NCBI GenBank assembly: GCA_009843635.1
Contig: VYDB01000137.1
Span: forward strand, 1 to 36,161
Direction: 5' to 3'
Length of the DNA: 36,161 nucleotides
Source of the DNA: Gammaproteobacteria bacterium
GTDB lineage: Bacteria; Pseudomonadota; Gammaproteobacteria; Pseudomonadales; Azotimanducaceae
Shown piece by piece: positions 1 through 10,653 of the stretch (the stretch's first letter is position 1; the number at the start of each line of letters is the position of its first letter). The notes under the pieces are model-generated. The model ran no database searches. It saw only the letters and a list, made by a program, of their open reading frames with translations, and was not told where the DNA came from. The translations under genes were made by a program, and so were the position numbers.

Positions 1-153
1 CTCGGCAGCACAAAATTGTATGCGCTGAGCCCGGCAATGGGCAGTTTGCGCCTCCATGGTCAGCGAAGCACCCCGTCTTCTGGTAGCTTTAAGCGTTTTG
101 TCGGCACCAAGGAGCCTGCACTTGAGCAACGATTCAATTCCGCTTTCTTGCCA

Positions 154-1635
154 ATGACCAATCCACGCACACCGATCATCGTTGGGGTCGGCCAGTTTCT
201 CAATCGCATCGACGGTCTCGACGATGCCTTGGAGCCGCTTGAGATGATGCTGCGCGCCGTGCGCTTGGCGGAGCGAGACACCGGCAGCGGCGGCTTTCTG
301 GACCAGGTGCAGTCGGTGCGGGTGGTGCGCGGCTTTTGGCGCTACGGGAACCCGGCGCGGGTCGTCGCCGAGCGCATCGGCGCTTCGGCGGCGCAGACGG
401 TCGGCACCCTGTTTGGCGGCAATCAGAATCAGGCGGTCGTCAACCGCACGGCAGCCGAAATTCTGGCCGGGGAACTCGACTTGGCACTGATCACCGGTGC
501 CGAGAACGGCTACAGCGCCAGCCGGGCGCGCAAGGCGGGGATTCGCCTTGAGGCCACCGAAGCGCCGGGCGACTACGACGCGGTGATCAGCGATCCGCAA
601 CAGCCAGAGCACCACGAATGCGAACTGGACAAGGGGATTCGCACCGCCATCCAGGTCTATCCGATTTACGAAAACGCCATCCGCCATGACCGGGGCGAGA
701 CCTTGGCGGCGCACATTCGCCGGGTTTCGAAACTCTGGGCGGGCTTCAACGCGGTAGCGGTGGACAATCCCCACGCCTGGGTGCGCCAACCCATGAGCGC
801 TGCGGATATTCGAACGCCATCCCCGACCAACCGGCGCATCAGCTTTCCTTACACCAAGTTCATGAACGCCAACATGATGGTGGACATGTCGGCGGCGCTG
901 ATCATGTGTTCGGTGGCGCAGGCGAGACGGTTGGGCATCAGCCCCGACAAGTGGGTCTATCCCCTCGCTGGCGCCCGAGGCTACGACCACTTCTCGGCCT
1001 CGGTGCGCCATAGTTTCCACGCTTCGCCCGCCATTCGTTTCACCGGACGGCGGCTGTTTGAGCTGGCCGGGGTCGAAGCAGACGACCTGGACTTCGTGGA
1101 CCTCTATAGCTGCTTCCCTTCCGCCGTGCAGGTGGCGGCGCAGGAACTTGGTCTGGCCGAGGAACGCCCGCTGACCGTCACCGGCGGGCTGACCTTCGGC
1201 GGCGGGCCGCTCAACAACTACGTCATGCACAGCATCGCCCGCATGGTGGAGCTATTGCGCGAAAGGCCGAAGGCCAAGGGCCTGATCACCGCCAACGGCG
1301 GCAACCTCTACAAGTGCGTCATGGGTCTCTACAGCGGCGAGCCGCCCGCTAAGGATTTCCAGCAGGCCGACGCTCAAGCCGAGATCGAAGCGCTGCCCGC
1401 CCGGCGCTGCCTCGCCGAGCACGCGGGCGAGGCAACCATCGAATCCTACACGGTGATGTACGCAGGCGACGACGCCAAGGTGGGCCACCTTGCCTGCCTG
1501 ACCCCCGCCGGCGACCGCACTTGGGTCAATACCGAAGACCCTGACCTGATGGCGGCGATGGCGAGCGAGGAATTCTGTGGCCGCAAGGTGCGCGTGGAGC
1601 GCAGTGGGAGACTCGCCGGGGTGGCAGGACGTTGA
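154..1635 (+). CDS. Thiolase-like acetyl-CoA acetyltransferase family protein
   Basis: 493 residues. The fold is thiolase-like: an N-terminal PRTPIIVGVGQ strand, a segment at about residues 86-115 matching the thiolase nucleophile helix and ending in ALITGAEN, a glycine-rich GGLTFGGGPLNNYVMH stretch with the usual histidine, and a C-terminal ANGGNLYK loop. The cysteine normally acylated in thiolases is not at its expected place (GGNQNQ at 88-93), as in SCP-x/lipid-transfer-type thiolase homologues, so ordinary beta-ketothiolase activity is doubtful. I chose ATG 154 because homologous sequence begins there; the frame is open back to position 16 but that part looks non-coding. No clear ribosome site precedes it. 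It converges on oxyR. The substrate is unknown; fatty-acid or sterol side-chain metabolism is likely. Confidence 0.8.
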   Translation: MTNPRTPIIVGVGQFLNRIDGLDDALEPLEMMLRAVRLAERDTGSGGFLDQVQSVRVVRGFWRYGNPARVVAERIGASAAQTVGTLFGGNQNQAVVNRTAAEILAGELDLALITGAENGYSASRARKAGIRLEATEAPGDYDAVISDPQQPEHHECELDKGIRTAIQVYPIYENAIRHDRGETLAAHIRRVSKLWAGFNAVAVDNPHAWVRQPMSAADIRTPSPTNRRISFPYTKFMNANMMVDMSAALIMCSVAQARRLGISPDKWVYPLAGARGYDHFSASVRHSFHASPAIRFTGRRLFELAGVEADDLDFVDLYSCFPSAVQVAAQELGLAEERPLTVTGGLTFGGGPLNNYVMHSIARMVELLRERPKAKGLITANGGNLYKCVMGLYSGEPPAKDFQQADAQAEIEALPARRCLAEHAGEATIESYTVMYAGDDAKVGHLACLTPAGDRTWVNTEDPDLMAAMASEEFCGRKVRVERSGRLAGVAGR

Positions 1636-1662
1636 CCTAGGTGTCGTTGGAGTGCGGCGGCG

Positions 1663-2565
1663 TCAGGCTGCATCCGTCAGTTCGCGCAGGGCGCCAGCTA
1701 GGGACTGGAAGTCCTCGGCTCTGCCCGACCTTCGGCGCCAGGCGAGTCCAATTCGGCGGGAAGCGGGGGCGCCAAGGCGTGCGAGCGAGATCCGTGTGCC
1801 TTCGAGAATCCGGGCTTCGACGGCGAGGCGCGGGACCAGCGTCACGCCGATGCCGGCCGCCACCATCTGCACCAGCGTGTGCAAGCTGCTGGCCTCGAAC
1901 TGCGCTCGCGTGCGCCTGTCGCCGACTCCGCAGACCTCCAGCGCATGGCCGCGAAGGCAGTGGCCCTCCTCAAGCAGCAGGAGCGCTTCGCCCTCAAGCG
2001 CTTCAACCGGCACCTCGTCCCGACCCGCTAGAGGGTGGGCTGGGCCGCAGGCGAACAGGAACTCATCCTCCATGACCGTTTCGATGCGCAGACCGTCCGT
2101 ATCGTAAGGCAGCGCGATCAGGGCGGCCTCCAATTCGCCGCCCTCAAGCCGGGCCAGCAAGGGCGCGGTCTGCTCCTCCCTCAGGTAGAAGGTCAACGCC
2201 GGGTACTGTTCCCGCAGCAGGGGCAGGACACGCGGCAGGAGGAAGGGCGCGATCGTCGGAATCACGCCGAGGCGGATCTCGCCGGTCATCGGATCGCGTC
2301 CTGCCTTGGCCACTTCCATTATCTCGTCCGCGTCCCGCAACAAGACCTTGGCCCTTTCGGCGACCCGCGCGCCAACCCGAGTCATCAGCACTTGCCGGTT
2401 CGAGCGTTCCGCCACCGGCGTTCCAAGCACCGACTCAAGGTCGCGAATTCCGGCGCTGAGCGTCGATTGAGTGATGTAGCAACGCTGCGCCGCGCGGCCG
2501 AAGTGCTCGGTATCCGCCAGCGCCACCAAGTATTGAAGTTGCTTCATCGTCGGCAAACGCTTCAT
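1663..2565 (-). CDS. oxyR: Hydrogen peroxide-sensing LysR-type regulator OxyR
   Basis: 300 residues: an N-terminal winged helix-turn-helix of LysR type (about 7-65, FGRAAQRCYITQSTLS) and a C-terminal periplasmic-binding-like sensor domain. The diagnostic feature is GHCLRGHALEVC: Cys203 and Cys212 are separated by eight residues, the spacing of the redox disulfide pair Cys199/Cys208 of E. coli OxyR. It is therefore expected to sense peroxide through a reversible disulfide. It is divergent from katG with a 168-nt AT-rich gap, the classic arrangement for direct control of the catalase. The start ATG has AAGGAG nine bases upstream; a second ATG six codons in is possible. Confidence 0.93.
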   Translation of the reverse strand: MKRLPTMKQLQYLVALADTEHFGRAAQRCYITQSTLSAGIRDLESVLGTPVAERSNRQVLMTRVGARVAERAKVLLRDADEIMEVAKAGRDPMTGEIRLGVIPTIAPFLLPRVLPLLREQYPALTFYLREEQTAPLLARLEGGELEAALIALPYDTDGLRIETVMEDEFLFACGPAHPLAGRDEVPVEALEGEALLLLEEGHCLRGHALEVCGVGDRRTRAQFEASSLHTLVQMVAAGIGVTLVPRLAVEARILEGTRISLARLGAPASRRIGLAWRRRSGRAEDFQSLAGALRELTDAA

Positions 2566-4926
<2,361 letters not shown>

Positions 4927-4936
4927 TCGATGGGAA

Positions 4937-4971
4937 AAGGCCCTCGGCCGTTGCGTCGAGGGCCTTCTCTT
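4937..4971. terminator. Bidirectional intrinsic terminator between katG and the convergent peptide gene
   Basis: A 10-bp perfect stem, AAGGCCCTCG (4937-4946) with CGAGGGCCTT (4957-4966), encloses a 10-base loop. On the plus strand it is followed by CTCTT; on the minus strand the stem is followed by TTTTCCC (counting the last stem bases). It lies 11 nt after the katG stop and just beyond the stop of the small minus-strand ORF, so it can serve both convergent transcripts. Confidence 0.85.
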
Positions 4972-4976
4972 GCGCT

Positions 4977-5096
4977 TTAGTGGTGCGTCGGCGGCGGCTT
5001 GGGTTGCGGGAGTTCCCGGCTGGTGTCAGGACCGAGCACGTAGAGCGCGCCGAGGGCGATTAGCGTCCATACCAATAGCGAGAGCGCCAGTTTCAT
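4977..5096 (-). CDS. Small single-pass membrane peptide (39 aa), downstream of PQQ dehydrogenase
   Basis: A 39-codon ORF starting MKLALSLLVWTLIALGALYV, followed by a short proline-rich tail (PQPKPPPTHH). The first 20 residues form one hydrophobic helix, either an uncleaved membrane anchor or a signal sequence. The ribosome site AGGAG is eight bases upstream of the ATG. It lies 52 nt after the PQQ dehydrogenase stop on the same strand and ends at the shared terminator, so it is probably the last gene of that transcript. I do not recognise the family. A role as a small partner of the dehydrogenase or of a respiratory complex is only a guess from position; it could also be an unrelated small protein. 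Confidence 0.65.
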   Translation of the reverse strand: MKLALSLLVWTLIALGALYVLGPDTSRELPQPKPPPTHH

Positions 5097-5148
5097 GTTT
5101 TCGTTCTCCTGTTAGGTTTTACAACCGCTGATGCCGAAGCCGCTCCGT

Positions 5149-7356
5149 TCAACGCACCCAGCTTAGGCGCGGCGTGTCCTTTTCGCCAATGGCGACCTGC
5201 CGATCCTCGTGGGCGCGGTGGCGCACGTAGGCGTGGATTCGGGTCACGTCCTCATCGGTCAGCGAATCGGCGAACGAGGCCATGCCGTTGGCCGCCAGCA
5301 GGCCCTCCAGCACAACTTGGTTGAAGGAGGCGTGGGAGCCTTCGCCGAGCAGGCGCAGGTCGGTGATGGCACCGCCGGAACGGGCGAAGATGCCGTGGCA
5401 CACGGAGCAGTAGGTGTTGTACAGGCGCTCGCCCCGGACGAGGTCCTCGTCGCTGATTTCCGGCAGCGTCTGTTCGGGGATGTTGCGATCCACCGCCGTC
5501 GGCAACGGCAGCTCGGCGCTGCCGCCCAGACTGAAGGCCAGCAGGCGGCCCGTGTTGCCGTAAGTGAGGGAGGCCGGCGCCGGCACGGTCTCGCCGCCGA
5601 ACAGGTCCCCACCGCCGCTGCCGGTGAGAATGGTGAGGTACTGGACGCCGTCGATCTCGTAGGTGATGGGCGGAGCCAGCATGGACGTGTGCGTATTGAA
5701 CTGCCACAGGGCGTCCCCCGTGTCCTTGTCGTAGGCGGTGAGCATGCCCAGCGCATCGCCTTGGAACACCAGGCCGCCGGCGCTGGCAAGGACGCCGCCG
5801 TTCCAGTAGTGCGGGTGCTCCACCACCCATTTGTCCTCCCCGGTGAGCGGATCGAAGGCCTTCAAGTAGCCAATCGGCTTGGGCTGGGACTCCAGGTTGG
5901 TTTCCACCAACTGCGACACGCGGGCGATTTCGACGCCAAGGTTCCAAGCGTTCGGATTGCGCTTGTAGAGGCCGGTATCCCGATGGGCGTCAGGCATGTT
6001 GAAAAAGAACGGATTGTCCTGGGCGGGAATGTAGACAACGCCCGCTTGCGCATCCACTGACATCGCCTGCCAGTTGTGGGCGCCCAATGGGCCGGGCAGC
6101 ACCCAGAGGCCGTCCTCCCCGTAGTCCATGTCCGGGTTTTCGACCGGTCGTCCGGTCTCCAAGTCCACGTGGGTGGCCCAGGTCACGGTGGCGAAGGGGT
6201 GGGCGCGCAGCAGGGTGCCGTCGGCGCGGTCGATGACGTAGAAGAAGCCGTTCTTCGGCGCCTGCAGCAGCACCTTGCGCGCCTCGCCGTCGATCATCAT
6301 CTCGGCCAAGGCCATGTCCTGCACGGCGGTGTAGTCCCAGTTGTCGCCCGGCGTGGTCTGGTAGTGCCAGTTCATCTTGCCGGTGTCCGCATCGACGGCG
6401 ACGATGGACGAGAGGAAGAGGTTGTCGCCGCCGCCTGGGGAGCGGATCACCCGGGTCCAGGGGGCGCCGTTGCCGACGCCAAGATAGACTTGGTCGAAGT
6501 CGGGGTCGTAGACGATGGAGTTCCACACGGTGCCGCCACCGCCGAACTCCCACCATTCGCCGCCCTTCCAGGTCTTGGCGGCCATTTCCATTTCCTCGTG
6601 CTCGAAGGGCAGGGAGGGGTCGCCGGGCACGGTGAAGAAGCGCCAAGCCTGGTCTCCGGTCTCGGCATCGTAGGCGGTGACGTAGCCGCGCACGCCATAC
6701 TCCGCGCCGCCGTTGCCGATGAACACCTTGCCCTTGGCGGCGCGCGGGGCGCCGGTGATCGTGTAGCGACGGGCGCGGTCAATAATGGTGTCCTTCTTCC
6801 AGACCAACTCGCCCGTGGCCGCATCCAAGGCGATCAGGTAACCGTCCAGGCTGCCGACGTACACCTTGCCCTGATAGACGGCCACGCCCCGGTTGACCAC
6901 GTCGCAGCAGGCCCAGCGCGCGGTTTCGCCGGGCACCTCGGGATCGTAGAACCAAAGCTGCTCGCCGGTGGCCGCATCGAGGGCGTACACCCGGCTCCAA
7001 GTGCTGGTGAAGTACATCACGCCATCGACGACGATGGGGGTCGACTCCTGGGCGCGGTTGGTGTTCATGTCGCGATGCCAGGCCAAGCCGAGCTCGGCGA
7101 CGTTTTCGCGGTTGATGGCCGTCAGCGGCGAGAAGCGCTGCTCCTCGTAGGTGCGCCCATGGGCCAGCCAGGCGCCCGGCTCATCGCGGTCGGCGTTGTT
7201 GATGCGTTCATCGTCGATCAAGCCCGCCGAAGCGGTCGGTGCTGTAGCGGCTTGAACCTCCGCCTCCTCGGTGGGCGTTTCCGTTTGCGGCGCATCGCAG
7301 CCAGTGGAACCCACAACCAAGGCGGCGGCGAGGCCTATCCAGAACCAGTTACGCAT
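5149..7356 (-). CDS. PQQ-dependent quinohaemoprotein alcohol dehydrogenase, predicted lipoprotein
   Basis: 735 residues. An N-terminal signal ends in VVGSTGC with Cys20 as the probable lipidated residue (a weak lipobox). An eight-bladed propeller follows, with repeated DAATGE.LVW-type tryptophan-docking motifs, the adjacent Cys150-Cys151 of the PQQ disulfide ring, and the catalytic Asp341 in GDNWDYT. The C-terminal domain (about 635-715) is a cytochrome c with CSVCH (650-654) and a likely Met692 axial ligand. It should oxidise alcohols in the periplasm and pass electrons to its own haem. The start has GGGAGGA upstream; the frame is open further up to 7701, but only the 7356 start gives a signal peptide. 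It begins 58 nt after rplQ with no terminator or promoter visible between. Confidence 0.92.
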   Translation of the reverse strand: MRNWFWIGLAAALVVGSTGCDAPQTETPTEEAEVQAATAPTASAGLIDDERINNADRDEPGAWLAHGRTYEEQRFSPLTAINRENVAELGLAWHRDMNTNRAQESTPIVVDGVMYFTSTWSRVYALDAATGEQLWFYDPEVPGETARWACCDVVNRGVAVYQGKVYVGSLDGYLIALDAATGELVWKKDTIIDRARRYTITGAPRAAKGKVFIGNGGAEYGVRGYVTAYDAETGDQAWRFFTVPGDPSLPFEHEEMEMAAKTWKGGEWWEFGGGGTVWNSIVYDPDFDQVYLGVGNGAPWTRVIRSPGGGDNLFLSSIVAVDADTGKMNWHYQTTPGDNWDYTAVQDMALAEMMIDGEARKVLLQAPKNGFFYVIDRADGTLLRAHPFATVTWATHVDLETGRPVENPDMDYGEDGLWVLPGPLGAHNWQAMSVDAQAGVVYIPAQDNPFFFNMPDAHRDTGLYKRNPNAWNLGVEIARVSQLVETNLESQPKPIGYLKAFDPLTGEDKWVVEHPHYWNGGVLASAGGLVFQGDALGMLTAYDKDTGDALWQFNTHTSMLAPPITYEIDGVQYLTILTGSGGGDLFGGETVPAPASLTYGNTGRLLAFSLGGSAELPLPTAVDRNIPEQTLPEISDEDLVRGERLYNTYCSVCHGIFARSGGAITDLRLLGEGSHASFNQVVLEGLLAANGMASFADSLTDEDVTRIHAYVRHRAHEDRQVAIGEKDTPRLSWVR

Positions 7357-7414
7357 GTTTCCATTCCTCCCGTTCCCGTGCTCTCGTTCCCGGTCAAGCA
7401 GCGCAAGCCCGAAT

Positions 7415-7879
7415 TCAAGCCGTCGAAGCCAACTCCTCTTGCTCTTGCTCTCCCTCCGCTTCCGCTTCGGTGGTGGCGGACATCTCTTCGACGGCGCGCT
7501 CGTCATGGTCGGCGTCTTCCTGGCCCTGGCCCACCAATTCGATGTAGGCCATCGGCGCTGCGTCGCCCGGCCGCCGGCCGCATTTGAGAATCCGCGTGTA
7601 GCCGCCCGGACGGTCTTGGTAGCGCGGCCCGAGTTCCACGAACAGCTTGGCCACCGCCGCACTGCTGCGAATGCGAGCGAACGCCAAGCGCCGATTGGCA
7701 ACCGTGTCCTGCTTGGCCAAGGTGATCAAGGGCTCAATGACCGGGCGCAGCGCCTTGGCCTTGGCGGCGGTGGTCTTGATCAGCTCGTGCTCGATCAATG
7801 AGGCCGTCATGTTACGGAACATCGCTTGGCGGTGGGCGCTGGTTCGATTCAGGTGCCGCCCGCTTTTTCGGTGACGCAT
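7415..7879 (-). CDS. rplQ: 50S ribosomal protein L17
   Basis: 154 residues. The first 120 are typical L17 ([30 protein letters not shown], then [24 protein letters not shown]). About 27 extra residues at the C-terminus are very acidic (Glu/Asp/Gln-rich), absent from the 127-residue E. coli protein but seen as variable tails in other bacteria. It is a large-subunit structural protein near the exit tunnel. It is the last gene of the alpha operon, 29 nt after rpoA. No intrinsic terminator follows before the PQQ dehydrogenase start. Confidence 0.98.
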   Translation of the reverse strand: MRHRKSGRHLNRTSAHRQAMFRNMTASLIEHELIKTTAAKAKALRPVIEPLITLAKQDTVANRRLAFARIRSSAAVAKLFVELGPRYQDRPGGYTRILKCGRRPGDAAPMAYIELVGQGQEDADHDERAVEEMSATTEAEAEGEQEQEELASTA

Positions 7880-7908
7880 AGTCCATTCCTCGCGTTCAAG
7901 GTGTTGCC

Positions 7909-8925
7909 TCAGGCGACCTTGTCTTCGCCGTGGGGGACCGTCCAGTTTTCCAAGCGCATGCCCAAGGTGAGGTCGCGCGCCTGCAGAACGCCCTTGATCT
8001 CGGTAAGCGATTTCTTGCCCAGATTTGGCGTCTTCAGCAGTTCAACCTCGGTGCGCTGCACGAGGTCGCCGATGTAGTTGATGTTCTCCGCCTTAAGGCA
8101 ATTGGCCGAACGCACGGTGAGCTCAAGATCATCCACCGGGCGCAGTAGCACCGAGTCGATTTGCCGGTTAGGGGCCGCCACGGCAGGCTCAGCGGCACGG
8201 CTGTCGGCGAATACGGCTTGTTCGTGGAGGATGCGCTCCGCTTCCCGCATGCACTCCTCCGGGCCGATGGTGCCATTGGTCTCGACGTCCAAGATCAGCT
8301 TGTCGAGGTCGGTCCGCTGCTCAACCCGTGCGCTCTCGACGCTGTAGGCCACGCGACGTATCGGGCTGTAGGTGGCGTCCAGGCGCAGCACGCCGATCGG
8401 CCGCGACTCCTCGTCCTCCTCGTCCTCGGCCTCACGACTGTCGGCGGGCACGTAGCCCCGGCCGCGAGTGACCTTGGCCTCCATGCGAATGGCGCCCTTG
8501 TTGTTCAGGGTGCAGATGAGGTGGTCCTGGTTGATGATCTCGACATCTTGGCTGAGCGTGAAGTCGGCGGCCCGCACCTCCGTGGTTTCGCCCTCGCCGG
8601 TGCGCGACAGGGTGATCGTCGCGTGGTCGCCTTCGTGCAGCACGATGGCGACGCCCTTGAGGTTCAACAGAATGTTGATCACGTCCTCGCGCACGCCCTC
8701 GAGGGTCTCGTACTCGTGCTGGACGTTGTCGATCTCCACTTCGGTGATCGCGGCGCCAGGCATGGATGACAGCAGAATGCGGCGATAGGTGTTGCCAATG
8801 GTGTGGCCAAACCCGCGCTCGTAAGGTTCGATGCTGATCTTCGCCCGAGTGGGGCTGATCTGCTGAATCTCCATCTTCTTGGCGGTGGGCAACTCAAGCA
8901 GTGAATGGGTCGATGATGATGCCAT
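7909..8925 (-). CDS. rpoA: RNA polymerase alpha subunit
   Basis: 338 residues. The N-terminal assembly domain contains [17 protein letters not shown], which contacts beta and drives dimerisation. The C-terminal domain holds [16 protein letters not shown], with the arginine that binds UP-element DNA, and [14 protein letters not shown]. Around residue 160-175 there is an acidic run (EAEDEEDEE), longer than the EED of E. coli. The start used gives about 17 residues before MEIQQ, slightly longer than usual; the internal ATG at MEIQQIS is an alternative. It lies between rpsD and rplQ, as in other gammaproteobacteria, and is co-transcribed with them. Confidence 0.98.
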   Translation of the reverse strand: MASSSTHSLLELPTAKKMEIQQISPTRAKISIEPYERGFGHTIGNTYRRILLSSMPGAAITEVEIDNVQHEYETLEGVREDVINILLNLKGVAIVLHEGDHATITLSRTGEGETTEVRAADFTLSQDVEIINQDHLICTLNNKGAIRMEAKVTRGRGYVPADSREAEDEEDEESRPIGVLRLDATYSPIRRVAYSVESARVEQRTDLDKLILDVETNGTIGPEECMREAERILHEQAVFADSRAAEPAVAAPNRQIDSVLLRPVDDLELTVRSANCLKAENINYIGDLVQRTEVELLKTPNLGKKSLTEIKGVLQARDLTLGMRLENWTVPHGEDKVA

Positions 8926-9000
8926 GATTTTCTCCGGTTTCCTGCGACGGCTTGATTCGGCTTAGCACCCAGTCCTTGGGGCGCTTGGCACAGCTTCCCG

Positions 9001-9633
9001 TTACTTGGAGTACAACTCCACGATGAGGTTCTCGTTGATTTCGCTCGGCAACTCGCTGCGGTCGGGCGGACGCCGATAGACGCCCTCAATCTTGCCGCCC
9101 TCGAGATCCGCGTCGGTGTCCACCCAATCGACCGGCGCCCGCTGGGCGGCGATCTGCAGTGCAGCCTGAACTCTCAATTGCTTGCTGGCCTTGTCTGTGA
9201 GGCCGATCACGTCCCCGGCGCTGACTTGATAGGACGGAATGTTGACGCCCTTGCCGTTGACCGTGATCCCTTTGTGCGAAACCAGTTGGCGCGCTTCGGC
9301 CCGAGTCGAGCCGAAGCCCATGCGGTACACCACGTTGTCGAGGCGGCCTTCGAGCAGGCGCAGGAGGTTCTCGCCGGTGGCCCCCCGCTGCCGGTCGGCC
9401 CGCTTGTAGTAGTTGCGAAACTGCTTCTCGAGCACCCCGTAGAGGCGGCGCACCTTCTGCTTTTCGCGCAACTGCACGGCGTAGTCCGAGGGCCGCCCGC
9501 GGCGCACGCCATGCTCGCCCGGCGGCTGATCGATCTTCGCCTTGGAGTCGATCGGCCGCACGCCGCTCTTTAAAAAGAGGTCGGTGCCCTCCCGGCGGGA
9601 CAGTTTTAGTTTCGGTCCTGTGTATCGAGCCAT
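9001..9633 (-). CDS. rpsD: 30S ribosomal protein S4
   Basis: 210 residues, close to the 206 of E. coli. It begins [19 protein letters not shown] and contains the S4 RNA-binding domain around 100-160 ([31 protein letters not shown]). The N-terminal zinc-type cysteines are absent, so it is the zinc-free form. It is a primary 16S rRNA binder that starts small-subunit assembly; in E. coli it also represses the alpha operon by binding the rpsM leader. An AAGAGG ribosome site precedes the ATG. The 80-nt gap from rpsK holds the tandem repeat described separately. Confidence 0.98.
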   Translation of the reverse strand: MARYTGPKLKLSRREGTDLFLKSGVRPIDSKAKIDQPPGEHGVRRGRPSDYAVQLREKQKVRRLYGVLEKQFRNYYKRADRQRGATGENLLRLLEGRLDNVVYRMGFGSTRAEARQLVSHKGITVNGKGVNIPSYQVSAGDVIGLTDKASKQLRVQAALQIAAQRAPVDWVDTDADLEGGKIEGVYRRPPDRSELPSEINENLIVELYSK

Positions 9634-9666
9634 GCTTTCCTCTTAAGCGTTCCTTGCCGCTTGCGT

Positions 9667-9724
9667 CAGCCGCGCCTGCCTTGGCGGCATCAGCCACGCC
9701 TGCCCTGGCGGCACTAGCCGCGCC
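9667..9724 (-). repeat. 24-bp tandem repeat behind the rpsK stop codon
   Basis: Two 24-bp units, 9667-9690 and 9691-9714, differ at three positions; a third partial unit runs into the 3' end of rpsK at 9715-9724. Read on the minus strand in the rpsK frame, each full unit is Cys-Arg-Gln-Gly-Arg-Arg-Gly-stop. This echoes the true rpsK C-terminus (Cys-Arg...Arg-Arg-Gly-stop). It looks like tandem duplication of the end of the gene, each copy carrying its own stop codon. Confidence 0.8.
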
Positions 9725-10088
9725 GCCGCTTGCGCGGCCGGCAGCCGTTGTGCGGAATCGGGGTGACGTCGGCAATGCTGTTGATGCGCAGCCCTGCGGC
9801 ATTCATCGCCCGAACGGCGGACTCCCGCCCCGGCCCCGGTCCCTTGACCAGCACATCGACGCTCTTCATGCCCATGTCCGTGGCCATGGCGCAGACACGC
9901 TCCGCGGCCACTTGGGCGGCAAACGGCGTACTCTTGCGCGAGCCCCGGAACCCCGAACCACCGGCCGTGGTCCAGCACAGGGCGTTGCCCTGCCGGTCGG
10001 CGATGGTGATGATGGTGTTGTTGAACGAGGCGTGAATGTGCGCCACGCCGTCCGTAACGATGCGCTTGGTTTTCTTTCGCTCAGCCAT
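9714..10088 (-). CDS. rpsK: 30S ribosomal protein S11
   Basis: 124 residues (129 in E. coli). It carries [21 protein letters not shown], the [17 protein letters not shown] loop and the basic C-terminal tail [13 protein letters not shown]. It sits in the platform of the small subunit with S18 and S21, near the mRNA exit and the Shine-Dalgarno helix. Gene order rpsM-rpsK-rpsD is standard, with an 18-nt gap to rpsM. Its 3' end is the apparent source of the 24-bp tandem repeat that follows. Confidence 0.98.
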   Translation of the reverse strand: MAERKKTKRIVTDGVAHIHASFNNTIITIADRQGNALCWTTAGGSGFRGSRKSTPFAAQVAAERVCAMATDMGMKSVDVLVKGPGPGRESAVRAMNAAGLRINSIADVTPIPHNGCRPRKRRRG

Positions 10089-10106
10089 GTCGCTGCCTGC
10101 TTTAAG

Positions 10107-10463
10107 TTACTTGCGGATGGGCCGCCGAGGGCCTTTGCGGGTGCGCGCGTTGGTGCGGGTGCGCTGTCCGTTCACCGGCAGTCCCCGCCGATGGCGCATG
10201 CCACGGTAGCATCCCAGATCCATCAGGCGCTTGATGTTCATGTTCACCTCACGCCGCAGATCGCCCTCGATGGGCATCTTGGCGACTTCGGAGCGCAGGG
10301 CGTCGAGGTCCGCTTCGGACAGATCCTGAATCCGCTCCGCCGGATTGACCCCGGCAGCATCGCAAAGCCGGGCCGCAGTGCTGCGCCCTACGCCAAAGAT
10401 GTAAGTGAGCGACACGCCGGCGTGTTTGTTGTCGGGGATGTTGACCCCAGCTATCCGGGCCAT
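10107..10463 (-). CDS. rpsM: 30S ribosomal protein S13
   Basis: 118 residues, same length as E. coli S13. It begins [21 protein letters not shown], has the helix-two-turns-helix segment ([17 protein letters not shown]), [18 protein letters not shown], and a basic tail ([13 protein letters not shown]) that reaches the decoding site. It contacts tRNA and bridges to the 50S subunit. First gene of the classical alpha operon, where S4 feedback acts in E. coli; I did not find a convincing pseudoknot in the 46-nt leader after rpmJ. Confidence 0.98.
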   Translation of the reverse strand: MARIAGVNIPDNKHAGVSLTYIFGVGRSTAARLCDAAGVNPAERIQDLSEADLDALRSEVAKMPIEGDLRREVNMNIKRLMDLGCYRGMRHRRGLPVNGQRTRTNARTRKGPRRPIRK

Positions 10464-10509
10464 GATGTTCCTTCCATTGCGTCTTGGTAACCTCGGTTTG
10501 GCTTCGGCC

Positions 10510-10626
10510 TCAGCCTTGCCTTTGCTTGTGCCGCGGTTCGGCGCTGCAAATCACGCGCACCACGCCCTTGCGCCGCACGATCTTGCAGTTGCGGCAGATT
10601 TTCTTCACTGATGCCCGAACTTTCAT
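10510..10626 (-). CDS. rpmJ: 50S ribosomal protein L36
   Basis: 38 residues starting [15 protein letters not shown]. It is the zinc-binding form: Cys11, Cys14, Cys27 and His33 make the CCCH ribbon. It is a late-assembling large-subunit protein. It lies between secY and rpsM, the gammaproteobacterial position. The ATG follows GGAAG, and the ORF ends 46 nt before rpsM. It is easily missed because it is so short. Confidence 0.96.
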   Translation of the reverse strand: MKVRASVKKICRNCKIVRRKGVVRVICSAEPRHKQRQG

Positions 10627-10653
10627 TTTCACGCTTCCTTGGTCACGGGGAGG

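Noticed and set aside
6076-7587. Long plus-strand open frame opposite the PQQ dehydrogenase (503 codons)
   Set aside because: It is antisense to a clear gene, its composition is the usual GC-rich shadow pattern, and it has no recognisable domain or ribosome site.
7357-7701. N-terminal extension of the PQQ dehydrogenase frame
   Set aside because: It overlaps rplQ, and only the start at 7356 gives a signal peptide and a good ribosome site.
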